From Erythrobacter tepidarius (GTDB lineage: Bacteria > Pseudomonadota > Alphaproteobacteria > Sphingomonadales > Sphingomonadaceae), in NCBI RefSeq assembly GCF_002155695.1, contig NZ_MUYJ01000010.1, positions 1 through 64,000 of the forward strand: a DNA stretch of 64,000 nt, read 5' to 3'. The notes beneath the pieces are model-generated. The model did no database searches and was not told the origin of the DNA. It saw nothing but the letters and a program-made list of their open reading frames with translations. A program made the position numbers and the translations under genes. Below, piece after piece: positions 52,074 through 59,622 of this stretch. The stretch's first letter is position 1. Every line of letters begins with the position of its first letter.

Positions 52074-54425
52074 ATGACCACCAAAACCCTCGCGTCGAGC
52101 CCCCTCTGGCTCGGCAAGATCGCGCTGCTGCTCGGTACCGCCGCGCTGACCCCGTTCGCGGCCGCGGCCCAGGACAGCGAAACCCCCGCCACTGAAGAGC
52201 GCACCAGCACACTCGACGCGATCAACGAGATCCTCGTCACCGGCACCAAGAAAAAGGATGCCGAGAACGTCCAGGACATCCCGCTCGCCGTGACCGCGTT
52301 CAATTCCGGCACACTCGAGGCCTTCAAGATCCGCGATATCCAGGGCCTTTCCTTCCAGGCGCCGACGGTCAGTCTCGACCAGGTCGGCACCAGCCGCGGC
52401 ACTGCCAACTTCACCATCCGCGGCCTCGGCATCAACTCGTCGATCCCCTCGATCGACCCGACCGTCGGCGTCTTCGTCGATGGCGTCTATCTCGGCATCA
52501 ACGCCGGCGTGGTGTTCGACCTGTTCGACCTTGAAAGCGTCGAAATCCTGCGCGGCCCGCAGGGCGTGCTGTTCGGTCGCAACGTGACCGGCGGCGCGGT
52601 GGTGATCAACACCGGCAAGCCGACCGAAGACTTCCGCGGCAAGTTCCGCGCGGCGGTCGATGGCCCGGCGCTCGATGGCGGTCGCGGCGGCCCCAACTAC
52701 ACCGTCAGCGGTGTTATCAGCGGCCCGATCGTCGAGGACGTGCTGCTGTTCAAGGTCGGCGCCTATTACAACAAGGACGAAGGCTATTTCCGCAACCTTG
52801 CCTCGCTGACCAACCCCAACATTCCGGAAAACCACGGCAAGGCGGAAACCAAGATCCTGCGCGGTGCGCTCGAAGCGCGGCTCGGCGGTCTGACCCTGCT
52901 CGGCAAGCTCGACTATTTCGAGAGCGACGGCGACGGCCCGTCGGCCCAGAACCGCGCCTTCTTTGATCGCAACAGCTTCGACTTCGCGATCGACGAACCG
53001 GGCTTTTACGCCAACGAGATCTGGACCGGCTCGCTCACCGCGACGCTCGATATCGGCCCCGGCACGCTCACCAACGTGTTCGGCTACCGCGATTACAGCG
53101 CCAGGACCCGCGGCGACATCGATGCCACTCCGCGGTTCCTGTTCCACTCGGGCACGCAGACCCAGCAGGACCAGATCTCGAACGAACTGCGCTATGCGAT
53201 GTCGTTCGACCGGCTCGATCTCACCCTCGGCGGGTTCTACTTCCAGCAGGACCTCGCCTATGACGAAAGCCGCGAACTGCGCCGTGACCTGCCGCCGGCC
53301 CTCCAGCCCCCAGTATTCTACGGTGGCGGGCGCCAGGATCACGAGGTGATCGGCCTTTTCGCCAGCGCCCAGTGGGAATTCATCGACAATCTCTCGCTGA
53401 TTGCCGGGATCCGCTGGAATCAGGAAACCAAGGACGCGGCGGTGACCTACATCACGCCGCGGGCGGCCTGTTCGGTTGTTGCCGGCACCTGCCCGACCGG
53501 CACCCAGCCGTTCAACCCGGCGACCGAGACCAACGGCTTCACCGACCGCGTGCGGTTCAGGAACCTCTCGCCCAAACTCGGCCTGCAGTACGAATTCGCC
53601 AACAGCCAGGTCTATGGCCACTGGAGCCGCGGCTTCCGTTCGGGCGGCTACAACTTCCGCATCACCAACGTGCCGGTATTCAACCGCGCCTTCCTCGCCA
53701 CCGGCTCGCTCGGGTTTGATGAAGAGAAGGTCGACAATTACGAAATCGGCGGCAAGTTCCAGACTATGGACGGCGCCTTCACGCTCAATGCCGCGGCCTA
53801 CATCACCAAGATCGGCAACATGCAGCGCGAAGTGAACCTCGCCGATCCGGGCGCGGGGGTGGTGCAGAACATCCTCAACACCGCCGATGCGACGATCACC
53901 GGCTTCGAAGCCGAAGCGCGGATGCGGGTGTCGGACAGCCTCGCCTTCACCGCCAATATCGGGATCGTCGATGCCGAGTATGACCGGGTGCTGTTCGACA
54001 TCTCCGGCGATGGCCTGATCACCGATGCCGATCTGGCGCTGAGCCTGCCGCGCGTTCCCCCGATCACGGTGGGTGCGGGCCTGATCCACGAGCTGGATCT
54101 GGGCAGCAGCAACATCCTCACGCGGATCAACTACCAGTACCGTGACGAGGCAGCCTATACCGATGACAACCTCGGCTGGCTGAACGCGCTGTCGAACCTC
54201 GAAGCCAACATCACCTGGAACACCCCGATCCAAGGCCTGTCGCTGTCGCTCTACGGCCGCAACCTGCTCGACGAGGTCCAGGAAGGCGGCGACACGCAGG
54301 TTCCGTTCGGCGGCCCCAACTCGACCGGGGTGCGTCGTCCCTTCGCCCCGAATCCGACCGCTGGCACCTTCTCGCCGCTAATGCGCGGCCGCAACGTCGG
54401 CATCGAGGCGATGTTTGAATTTTGA
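52074..54425 (+). CDS. TonB-dependent receptor
   Basis: A 783-residue outer-membrane gated channel. A signal peptide (KIALLLGTAALTPFAAAAQ, cleavage near 33) leads to a plug domain: the INEILVTGTKKKD TonB-box region, VQDIPLAVTAF, FTIRGLGINSSIPSIDPTVGVFVDGVYLG and ESVEILRGPQGVLFGRNVTGGAVVINTG, then a 22-strand-type barrel ending in Phe (VGIEAMFEF). This plug pattern is that of sphingomonad receptors for polysaccharide-derived or aromatic compounds; the ligand is unknown and no TonB, ExbBD or catabolic gene is adjacent. ATG 52074 has AGGGAGAG upstream. A possible promoter lies at about 52015-52045 (TTGCAA, 16 bases, TATTGC). Confidence 0.93.
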   Translation: MTTKTLASSPLWLGKIALLLGTAALTPFAAAAQDSETPATEERTSTLDAINEILVTGTKKKDAENVQDIPLAVTAFNSGTLEAFKIRDIQGLSFQAPTVSLDQVGTSRGTANFTIRGLGINSSIPSIDPTVGVFVDGVYLGINAGVVFDLFDLESVEILRGPQGVLFGRNVTGGAVVINTGKPTEDFRGKFRAAVDGPALDGGRGGPNYTVSGVISGPIVEDVLLFKVGAYYNKDEGYFRNLASLTNPNIPENHGKAETKILRGALEARLGGLTLLGKLDYFESDGDGPSAQNRAFFDRNSFDFAIDEPGFYANEIWTGSLTATLDIGPGTLTNVFGYRDYSARTRGDIDATPRFLFHSGTQTQQDQISNELRYAMSFDRLDLTLGGFYFQQDLAYDESRELRRDLPPALQPPVFYGGGRQDHEVIGLFASAQWEFIDNLSLIAGIRWNQETKDAAVTYITPRAACSVVAGTCPTGTQPFNPATETNGFTDRVRFRNLSPKLGLQYEFANSQVYGHWSRGFRSGGYNFRITNVPVFNRAFLATGSLGFDEEKVDNYEIGGKFQTMDGAFTLNAAAYITKIGNMQREVNLADPGAGVVQNILNTADATITGFEAEARMRVSDSLAFTANIGIVDAEYDRVLFDISGDGLITDADLALSLPRVPPITVGAGLIHELDLGSSNILTRINYQYRDEAAYTDDNLGWLNALSNLEANITWNTPIQGLSLSLYGRNLLDEVQEGGDTQVPFGGPNSTGVRRPFAPNPTAGTFSPLMRGRNVGIEAMFEF

Positions 54426-54551
54426 AGTTTTTAGGCGATCGCCCCTCCTGGCGATCGTCCTCGCTAGTCGCGCAGCAAAGCTGCGCCCGCTGCGGGCGGC
54501 CGGTCGGCCTTGCGGTCGCTTCGCGACCGGTGCTCGTGACGAATGAAAGGG

Positions 54552-54583
54552 GGGCGCTCCGGGAACGGAGCGCCCTATTTCTT
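54552..54583 (+). terminator. Rho-independent terminator of the TonB-receptor gene
   Basis: GGGCGCTCCG (54552-54561) and CGGAGCGCCC (54566-54575) form a perfect 10-base-pair stem around loop GGAA, directly followed by TATTTCTT, a short T-rich tract. This is the clearest terminator in the window. It lies at the end of the receptor transcript and abuts the stop of the convergent minus-strand gene. Confidence 0.85.
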
Positions 54584-55244
54584 ACCCGCGCGCCCCGAAC
54601 AGCGCGGTGCCGACCCGCACGTGGGTCGCCCCGAGCATCACGGCCGTCTGATAATCGCCGCTCATGCCCATGCTGAGGCCGGAAAGGCCGTGATCGGCGG
54701 CGAGCTTGGCCAGCAGCGCGAAGAAGGGTGCGGGTTCGGTGTCGGCCGGGGGGATGCACATCAGCCCGGCTACGGGCACGTCGGCGGCGCGCACCTGTTC
54801 GAGAAAGGCGGGCAGACCGGCAATCGGACACCCGCCCTTCTGCGGCTCGTTGCCGATATTGACCTGCACGAAGCACGGCACCTGCCGCCCGGCCTCGTCC
54901 ATCGCCTTGGTGAGCGCGGCGAGCAGGCTCGGCCGGTCGAGCGAATGGATGCAGTCGAACAGCGCCACGGCCTCACGGGCCTTGTTCGATTGCAGCTGGC
55001 CGATCAGGTGTAGCTCGATTTCGGGATGGGCCGCCTTGAGCGCGGGCCATTTGCCCTGTGCCTCCTGCACCCGGTTCTCCCCGAAAACGCGCTGGCCTGC
55101 ATCGATCAGCGGTTGGATCGCCTCGGGGCCGTGGGTCTTGCTGACCGCGATCAGCGTTATATCTTCCGGCGCGCGGCGGGCGGGCTTGCACACGCGGGCG
55201 ATGTTGGCGTGCACTTCGGCAAGGCGGGCTGCTGCATTGTCCAT
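54582..55244 (-). CDS. YggS family pyridoxal-phosphate homeostasis protein
   Basis: A 220-residue PLP-binding protein of the YggS/PROSC family, which buffers PLP and affects amino-acid metabolism without a catalytic turnover. LIAVSKTHGPEAIQPLIDAG carries the Schiff-base Lys, FGENRVQEAQGKWPAL, IELHLIGQLQSNKAREAV and GLSMGMSGDYQTAVMLGATHVRVGTALFG are family hallmarks. ATG 55244 was chosen over the longer frame because MDNAAARLAEVHANI is the usual start. The next gene runs divergently with only 21 bases between the two start codons, so the promoters must overlap. Confidence 0.93.
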   Translation of the reverse strand: MDNAAARLAEVHANIARVCKPARRAPEDITLIAVSKTHGPEAIQPLIDAGQRVFGENRVQEAQGKWPALKAAHPEIELHLIGQLQSNKAREAVALFDCIHSLDRPSLLAALTKAMDEAGRQVPCFVQVNIGNEPQKGGCPIAGLPAFLEQVRAADVPVAGLMCIPPADTEPAPFFALLAKLAADHGLSGLSMGMSGDYQTAVMLGATHVRVGTALFGARG

Positions 55245-55265
55245 GCCGCGCGCTATAGAGAGGCG

Positions 55266-55808
55266 GTGACGCAGATAAAGACCCTTCCCGGCCTGTGGCT
55301 GATCTCCGATGCGCGCAATGACGCCGGGCTCGAGCGCGCGCTCGCCCGCCTGCCGCGCGGTTCCGGCTTCATCTATCGCCACTACCACCTGCCCGATGCC
55401 GAGCGGTTCCGCCGGTTCCGACAGCTTGACCGCATCGCACGGGCACGGGGACACAGGGTGATTCTCGCCGGCGGTGCCCAGACTGCCCGAAAATGGGGGG
55501 CCGACGGGATCTATGGCGCGCCGCGGAGCCTCTGTCCGCGCCGGGCTGGGCTACTCCACTTGGCGACCGCGCACAGCCTCGCCGAACTGGGCCTGGCGGC
55601 CCGGCTGGGGGCGGATGCCGCATTGCTTTCGCCGGTGTTCCCGACCCGCACCCATCCCGGCGGCAGGGTGCTGGGCCCGGTGCAGTTCCGGCTGCTGGCG
55701 CGGCAATCGCGGCTGCCTGTCATCGCGCTCGGCGGGATGACGGCGCCCCGGGCGCGGCGGCTCGGCTGGCGCTGCTGGGCGGCGATCGACGGGTTGAGCG
55801 AGTGTTAG
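55266..55808 (+). CDS. ThiE-like thiamine phosphate synthase family protein
   Basis: A 180-residue TIM-barrel protein of the ThiE/TenI family. It begins LPGLWLISDARNDAGLERAL and contains ALLSPVFPTRTHPGGRVLGP, the HMP-PP/THZ-P binding pattern (P-T-x-T), and IALGGMTAPRARRLGW. True ThiE has about 210 residues and a distinct N-terminal pyrophosphate motif; this product is shorter and its phosphate-binding Arg/Asn residues are not obvious, so it may be a TenI-like or a non-catalytic member. The start is GTG 55266. It is divergent from yggS, and prophage sequence begins downstream. Confidence 0.82.
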   Translation: MTQIKTLPGLWLISDARNDAGLERALARLPRGSGFIYRHYHLPDAERFRRFRQLDRIARARGHRVILAGGAQTARKWGADGIYGAPRSLCPRRAGLLHLATAHSLAELGLAARLGADAALLSPVFPTRTHPGGRVLGPVQFRLLARQSRLPVIALGGMTAPRARRLGWRCWAAIDGLSEC

Positions 55809-55991
55809 ATGACAAGACCTTCTGGAGTGGCGGTGAGCGGGATTTTTCGGGATTGCGCGGGGATATCCGGGGAAAAAGCCACGGTTTTCTGCGGGGTTCC
55901 GAGGAGGGTCATCAAAAATTGGCGGTCGGTTCCTGTGTCAAGAGTCAGGGGCCATTTAGACGATAGATTGCCAAGACCGGCTGGAGTGGCG
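55807..55991. repeat. Imperfect direct repeat at the chromosome-prophage boundary
   Basis: The pair starts at 55807 (TAGATGACAAGACC, then CTGGAGTGGCG) and at 55965 (TAGATTGCCAAGACC, then CTGGAGTGGCG), 159 bases apart in the core part, with 18 of 20 bases identical between 55813-55832 and 55972-55991. The first copy overlaps the ThiE-like stop codon. The bases between them have a short G-rich periodicity (CGGGAT units). A duplication around an insertion junction is one possible reading. Confidence 0.5.
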
Positions 55992-56211
55992 TGATCTGAT
56001 GGATCGGCCTTCTGAAGCGCGGAATTCTGCCGTTTATGGCCCCATAACGGGCCGCTGAAGAGCCCCTGAGAGGTAACCCAAGCGCCTCCGAACTAGGACA
56101 CAACTTGGACAACAGCCGGTGGGTGTATAGATCAGACGAAAACGCGAGGAAATCGAACGTATTAGGGCTGAAATAGCCTCTTACTTACATTCGTGAAAGT
56201 GGGCGCGAATT
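55809..56211. other. Intergenic region that should hold the prophage left end
   Basis: These 403 bases between the ThiE-like gene and the first prophage gene contain no gene I can support. Beside the direct repeat, three TGTC-type motifs are visible: TGTGTCAAGAGTC at 55934-55946 on the plus strand and, on the minus strand near 56112-56090, the tandem pair TGTCCAAGTTG and TGTCCTAGTTC. Mu-like phages start with TG and bear repeated transposase sites close to each end, so 55934 is a candidate left end. Without the right end this cannot be confirmed. Confidence 0.4.
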
Positions 56212-56667
56212 TCAGCCTAGATCGAACTCCCAGGTCCAGTTGCAGGGGCACCATTCTTGCCCGCAATCAGGCAACGGCAAGGACCACTTGCCGGCCAGCG
56301 GGACTATCGACTGGTCCAGCTGGCGCGCTGCGTCGCAATGCCGACCCGCGCTCGCCCAGAATCTCACCCCGGAAACGCCCTCAGGGTTCTGGCGATCAAA
56401 CTCCTCGCGGAGCAGATTGAACTCGGCTCTAAGCGAGGTTGCCTTCTGGGCGTGGCGGGGATCGGAGAGCCCCTTCTCGCTGAGCAGCGGCCGGATCTCG
56501 GCTTCACGGAACATCGTCGAGGAGAGGCCCTTTGGCCACTGTTCGCGGTACATGGCCAGCAGCTGGTCGAGCGCGTCGATCCTGTAGTATCCGAGAGCCT
56601 CGTTAGCCTCGCGCAGGTGGTGCTCGAAGCGCTCTGGCATCGGCCCATGTATGACCAGACTTGCCAT
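56212..56667 (-). CDS. Hypothetical prophage protein, lysogeny side
   Basis: A 151-residue product with no domain I recognise. It begins with MASLVIHGPMPERFEHHLRE, is mostly helical in character (LREANEALGYYRIDALDQLL, ATSLRAEFNLLREEFDRQN) and ends in a Cys/Trp-rich tail (CGQEWCPCNW). It is transcribed after the repressor and the TTG-start gene on the same strand, with a gap of five bases, so it is likely expressed in the lysogen. Genes here in temperate phages often encode exclusion or conversion functions, but no such activity can be claimed. Confidence 0.65.
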   Translation of the reverse strand: MASLVIHGPMPERFEHHLREANEALGYYRIDALDQLLAMYREQWPKGLSSTMFREAEIRPLLSEKGLSDPRHAQKATSLRAEFNLLREEFDRQNPEGVSGVRFWASAGRHCDAARQLDQSIVPLAGKWSLPLPDCGQEWCPCNWTWEFDLG

Positions 56668-56672
56668 CGGTG

Positions 56673-57014
56673 TCAGCCCGGTTTCCGCCGAATGTCATCG
56701 ATGATAACAAGGCCCCCTTGCTGAACCGAGCGCGCCTTCTCGTCGCCGCAACGCTCGTAGATTGCAGTGAGCTGCATCTGTTGCAGGCGCAGGCTCATGT
56801 CCTGCATCTCCTTCTGCTTTTCGCGATCGAACTCCACGCCAACGGCACCTGCCAGAGCGCCTGAATAGACGTTTGAGGTATAGCCATCGATAGTGCGGAG
56901 GTAATCGCTTTCGAGGCTTCGGCAAACCCACCACTGATTGCCGAAATAGGCTCCAACGCCGATTGCCAGTGCGCCGACGATGCCTGCCATGATGAGGGCT
57001 GGGCGTGCCGCCAA
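56673..57014 (-). CDS. Small membrane protein, lysogeny side
   Basis: A 113-residue product with an N-terminal membrane segment (RPALIMAGIVGALAIGVGAYFG) and a polar body rich in Gln and Glu (EFDREKQKEMQDMSLRLQQMQ), probably a short coiled coil exposed to periplasm or cytoplasm. The start is TTG 57014, decided by AGGAGG seven bases upstream inside the repressor gene end; an in-frame ATG at 56990 would cut the membrane segment. It begins one base past the repressor stop, implying co-expression with the repressor. Superinfection exclusion would be a plausible role, unproven. Confidence 0.7.
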   Translation of the reverse strand: MAARPALIMAGIVGALAIGVGAYFGNQWWVCRSLESDYLRTIDGYTSNVYSGALAGAVGVEFDREKQKEMQDMSLRLQQMQLTAIYERCGDEKARSVQQGGLVIIDDIRRKPG

Positions 57015-57015
57015 T

Positions 57016-57672
57016 TCAGATCCTCCTCACCACGGCGATGACGCGGCCAAAAACGTGCAGCTCGCCATCGTGCGCCACCTCGGGCGGGACGGCTGGGTTG
57101 TCGCTCAATATCTTGATGCTGCCGTCGGGCATTGGTCGCAGGCGTTTGACCATTCCGGTCTGCCCGAAGGCGATGGCCCAGTAGAGATCGCCGAACTTTG
57201 AGCCTTCGGCGGAGCGATCGATCAGGATCACATCACCATCGCCGATGGTCGGCTCCATCGAGTTGCCCAGGCCTTTGGCCCAATAGAGCTGTTCGGGCGG
57301 GCTGCGGGTGATCGAGCGGAGCCAATCACGCGGGAACAGCAGGGTGTCTGCCTGGTGTTCGAGTATCTCGCTGTCCATGAAGGCCGGGCCGAGGCCGAAA
57401 TTGAGGTCGATGGAGGCGATCTCGACCATATCGGGTTCGACGCGGCTGACGAGCGCGGCCGCACCGGCCCGGGTCCAGCCTGGGAACTTGGGGAAGGCTG
57501 CACGGAGCTTCTCGATCGTGCGCTGGCTGAGGCGAGTGTCCGCTGAACCATTTGCAGGGCGTTGCAGAGTGGAAGGGGCTATCCCGGCCTTCCGCGCGAT
57601 CGCGGCCAGATCCGTGCCAGCGTAATTTTTCAGCGCAAGCACCAGCTCGCGATCCTGTTCGAGCCCCTCCAT
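57016..57672 (-). CDS. Phage repressor, S24/LexA-like with HTH
   Basis: A 218-residue repressor with an N-terminal helix-turn-helix (TDLAAIARKAGIAPSTLQRPANG) and a C-terminal S24 peptidase domain: YWAKGLGNSMEPTIGDGDVILI has the catalytic Ser, and GMVKRLRPMPDGSIKILSDNP the Lys. Such repressors maintain lysogeny and are inactivated by RecA-stimulated self-cleavage; the cleavage-site Ala-Gly is not obvious, so inducibility is uncertain. It is read leftwards, divergent from the Ner-like gene, with the putative operator between them. The start is ATG 57672; the frame is open to 57714. Confidence 0.9.
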   Translation of the reverse strand: MEGLEQDRELVLALKNYAGTDLAAIARKAGIAPSTLQRPANGSADTRLSQRTIEKLRAAFPKFPGWTRAGAAALVSRVEPDMVEIASIDLNFGLGPAFMDSEILEHQADTLLFPRDWLRSITRSPPEQLYWAKGLGNSMEPTIGDGDVILIDRSAEGSKFGDLYWAIAFGQTGMVKRLRPMPDGSIKILSDNPAVPPEVAHDGELHVFGRVIAVVRRI

Positions 57673-57758
57673 ACCAGTCAGGTAGCAAAGGGGGGGCTGC
57701 AAATATAACTGCATTTCTGCACTTGCGCGGCTGAAAAAATGCGGTTACTGCAAACGAC
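57673..57758. promoter_or_regulatory. Lysogeny switch operator region
   Basis: This 86-base stretch separates the repressor and the Ner-like gene. The motif TGCA occurs at 57698, 57710, 57718 and 57749, with the first three flanking A/T-rich bases (AATATAAC, TTTC), and AAAAAATGCGG and GGTTACTG lie near the right start. Repeated short half-sites in such a position are expected for operators recognised by both repressor and Ner. TATAAC at 57704-57709 could be a -10 element. Confidence 0.5.
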
Positions 57759-58007
57759 ATGGACCAGCAATCGACCATCCGGGACATCGAGCGGCGCGCG
57801 AAAGCGGCCCGCGTGCCCATCGCGCAGCTCTGCCGCAGGGCAGGAGTGCACCCGACCACGTTCTTCAGATGGCGGCGGGGTCCGAAGAACCCTGACCCCG
57901 TTGGGGCCAATTTCCATTCTATCGAGGCGCTTTATCGCGAGCTCGACAAGATCGAGGCGGAGGATGCCAAGCGGCTGGCGGGCCGCGGGAAGGCGGTGGC
58001 GGCATGA
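57759..58007 (+). CDS. Ner/Cro-like DNA-binding protein
   Basis: An 82-residue HTH protein, MDQQSTIRDIERRAKAARVP followed by IAQLCRRAGVHPTTFFRWRRG, whose recognition helix (HPTTFFRW) is of the XRE/Ner type. In Mu, Ner dampens early and repressor transcription. It is the first rightward gene and couples to the next through ATGA (58004). ATG 57759 is the only sensible start. Binding to the TGCA repeats upstream is inferred from position. Confidence 0.85.
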   Translation: MDQQSTIRDIERRAKAARVPIAQLCRRAGVHPTTFFRWRRGPKNPDPVGANFHSIEALYRELDKIEAEDAKRLAGRGKAVAA

Positions 58008-58630
58008 ACAACTGGCCTTGGCCTGTCGACAAGTTTGTCGGCAAAGACGGATCGATGCGGTTTGGCAATCGCCGCTTCTGGTCGAAGGACAGCGCAAAGT
58101 TCGCTGGCCAGTGTGTTTCGGTGCGCCTGCCCAAGGAAGCCGACCAGATGGTGACCTTCTGGATCGGCGATGAAGAGAAGGCGCGCAAATATGTCGCGCA
58201 TCTGACCGCTGACACAGACTTTGTGGTGCCGAGCTACGCCGCCAGGATGATGGCCGAAGCGCGCGCCGAGGGCGAGGCGCGGGCTGCATCAATCGTTCGC
58301 TTGCAGGCCGAGCTGCTGATGCAGCTGCTGGACGATCTTGTTGAGGACCGCCGCGCTGGCGCGCTCGCCCGCGTCTTTGGCCAGGCGATGCGCCAGATCG
58401 AGCTGGTCAAACAGCGCTTCGGAAAGGGCGGGATCGGTGCGGATCAGGGCCGCGCCGATGGCGATCTGGAACGCGCCGAGCGCGTCGAGGCGCGCCTGCG
58501 TCTGGCGCAGCGCATCTTTGAGGTCGGCAAGTTCGGTATCGATGCTCAAGGCGGGTCTCCTGCTGTTGATGCCGGAGAGGCTAGCGAGGCCGAAGCGGGC
58601 GCGCATCGTCTAAGTGGAGGTGCGCAATGA
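58004..58630 (+). CDS. Early protein with a MuA beta-barrel-like N-terminal module
   Basis: A 208-residue product. Residues about 10-75 (GKDGSMRFGNRRFWSKDSA, then GQCVSVRLPKEADQMVTFWI) match the pattern of the Mu-transposase C-terminal beta-barrel (DG-x-I-x-F-x-GN-x-x-x-S, VxVRxxP, V-x-V-x-D), yet no catalytic domain is present. The rest is a helical, Arg/Glu/Ala-rich region (RMMAEARAEGEARAASIV and on). The gene overlaps the Ner gene (ATGA) and the ParB gene (ATGA at 58627). A minus-strand frame of 105 codons overlaps its 3' half; see rejected items. Function unknown; it could bind DNA at the phage ends or modulate the transposase. Confidence 0.7.
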   Translation: MNNWPWPVDKFVGKDGSMRFGNRRFWSKDSAKFAGQCVSVRLPKEADQMVTFWIGDEEKARKYVAHLTADTDFVVPSYAARMMAEARAEGEARAASIVRLQAELLMQLLDDLVEDRRAGALARVFGQAMRQIELVKQRFGKGGIGADQGRADGDLERAERVEARLRLAQRIFEVGKFGIDAQGGSPAVDAGEASEAEAGAHRLSGGAQ

Positions 58631-59622
58631 ACGCTCGCCCGCTATTGACGAGCGCCCAGCTGCTCGAGCTTGACCCGAACGACATCTTCATCCCCGCGCG
58701 GATCGGTTTCCTGCACGAGGACAAGGCGGCTGCGCTTGGCCGGCTGATGGCCGTGGATGGCCAGCGCGATCCGATCAAGGTGACGCGGGTCTTCCCGAGC
58801 AAGAGCATCGAGAAGTGCAAGGCGGAGGGCAATCGCCCCTGGCGGCTTGTGACCGGGATGCATCGGCTGACCGGTGCCCTGATGGAGGGCATCACGGTCT
58901 TCGCGATCGAGGTCAAGGGCAAGCCCGAGGACCTCGCCGACCTGGAGGCCTCGGAGAACCTGCACCGCCGCCCGCTGGGGCCGATCGAGCGGGCGAAGTT
59001 CACCGCCGCGCTGGTGACCGCCGCGCAGGAGCGCATCGCCCGCGCGCATGGCGATCTCGACCAATACCAGCGCGGCGCGAAGGCGCGCTGGGACCGTGTG
59101 AAGCACTTCGAAGAGACCGCTGAGGCGGCTCTCAGGGATGAGACCGAGGATGCTTGTGCAAAGATTGCACAAGCATACAGCTGGGAGGAATCGGTCGGCG
59201 AAGCGCTCGGGATGTCGCGGCGCACGATCCACAATGATCTGGCGCTCTATCGCCTTGTGATCGAGCCCTTTCCCGATCTCGTCGAGCAGCTCGCCAAGCA
59301 TCCGGTGGTGGGGGAGAACGGCGCGCAGCTGAAGGCGCTGACCCAGCTCAAGGATGAGAGGGTACGCCGCAAGGTGATCGAGGCGCTGATCGCCGATCCC
59401 GAGATTGGCGTTGAGGATGCCAAGATCGCGGCAGGGGTCGGTGGCCCAGTGCCGCTGGCGGCGCCGGTGGCGCACCAGAAGCATTACGACGCGATCACGG
59501 GCGCTTGGTCGCGCCTCAGCCTCGAGCAGAAGCGCCAGTTCGTGCCGAAGCTCGTCTCGATGCTCACGCCCGAGATGAAGCGCGTCCTGCGCGACCGGCT
59601 CAATGAGGAGCTGGGCGAGTGA
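58627..59622 (+). CDS. ParB/sulfiredoxin-like nuclease-domain protein
   Basis: A 331-residue product with a ParB N-terminal (ParB/Srx fold) domain: RIGFLHEDKAAALGRLMAVDGQ, RDPIKVTRVF, RLVTGMHRLTGALMEG (the GxHR-type nucleotide/CTP-binding motif) and ASENLHRRPLGPIERAKFTAAL. A central HTH-like segment (VGEALGMSRRTIHNDLALYR) follows. Phage-borne proteins of this type act in DNA modification, replication or partition; the ParB-like nucleotide box suggests NTP-dependent clamp or modification activity. It couples to the preceding and following genes by ATGA and GTGA. Confidence 0.88.
   Translation: MNARPLLTSAQLLELDPNDIFIPARIGFLHEDKAAALGRLMAVDGQRDPIKVTRVFPSKSIEKCKAEGNRPWRLVTGMHRLTGALMEGITVFAIEVKGKPEDLADLEASENLHRRPLGPIERAKFTAALVTAAQERIARAHGDLDQYQRGAKARWDRVKHFEETAEAALRDETEDACAKIAQAYSWEESVGEALGMSRRTIHNDLALYRLVIEPFPDLVEQLAKHPVVGENGAQLKALTQLKDERVRRKVIEALIADPEIGVEDAKIAAGVGGPVPLAAPVAHQKHYDAITGAWSRLSLEQKRQFVPKLVSMLTPEMKRVLRDRLNEELGE

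Noticed and set aside
55809..55994. Short plus-strand frame right after the ThiE-like gene
   Set aside because: It spans the direct repeats and has no coding character; the repeats explain the openness of the frame.
58289..58606. Minus-strand 105-codon frame as an annotated gene
   Set aside because: Not called as a CDS because the overlapping plus-strand gene is coupled to both neighbours; listed only as a finding.
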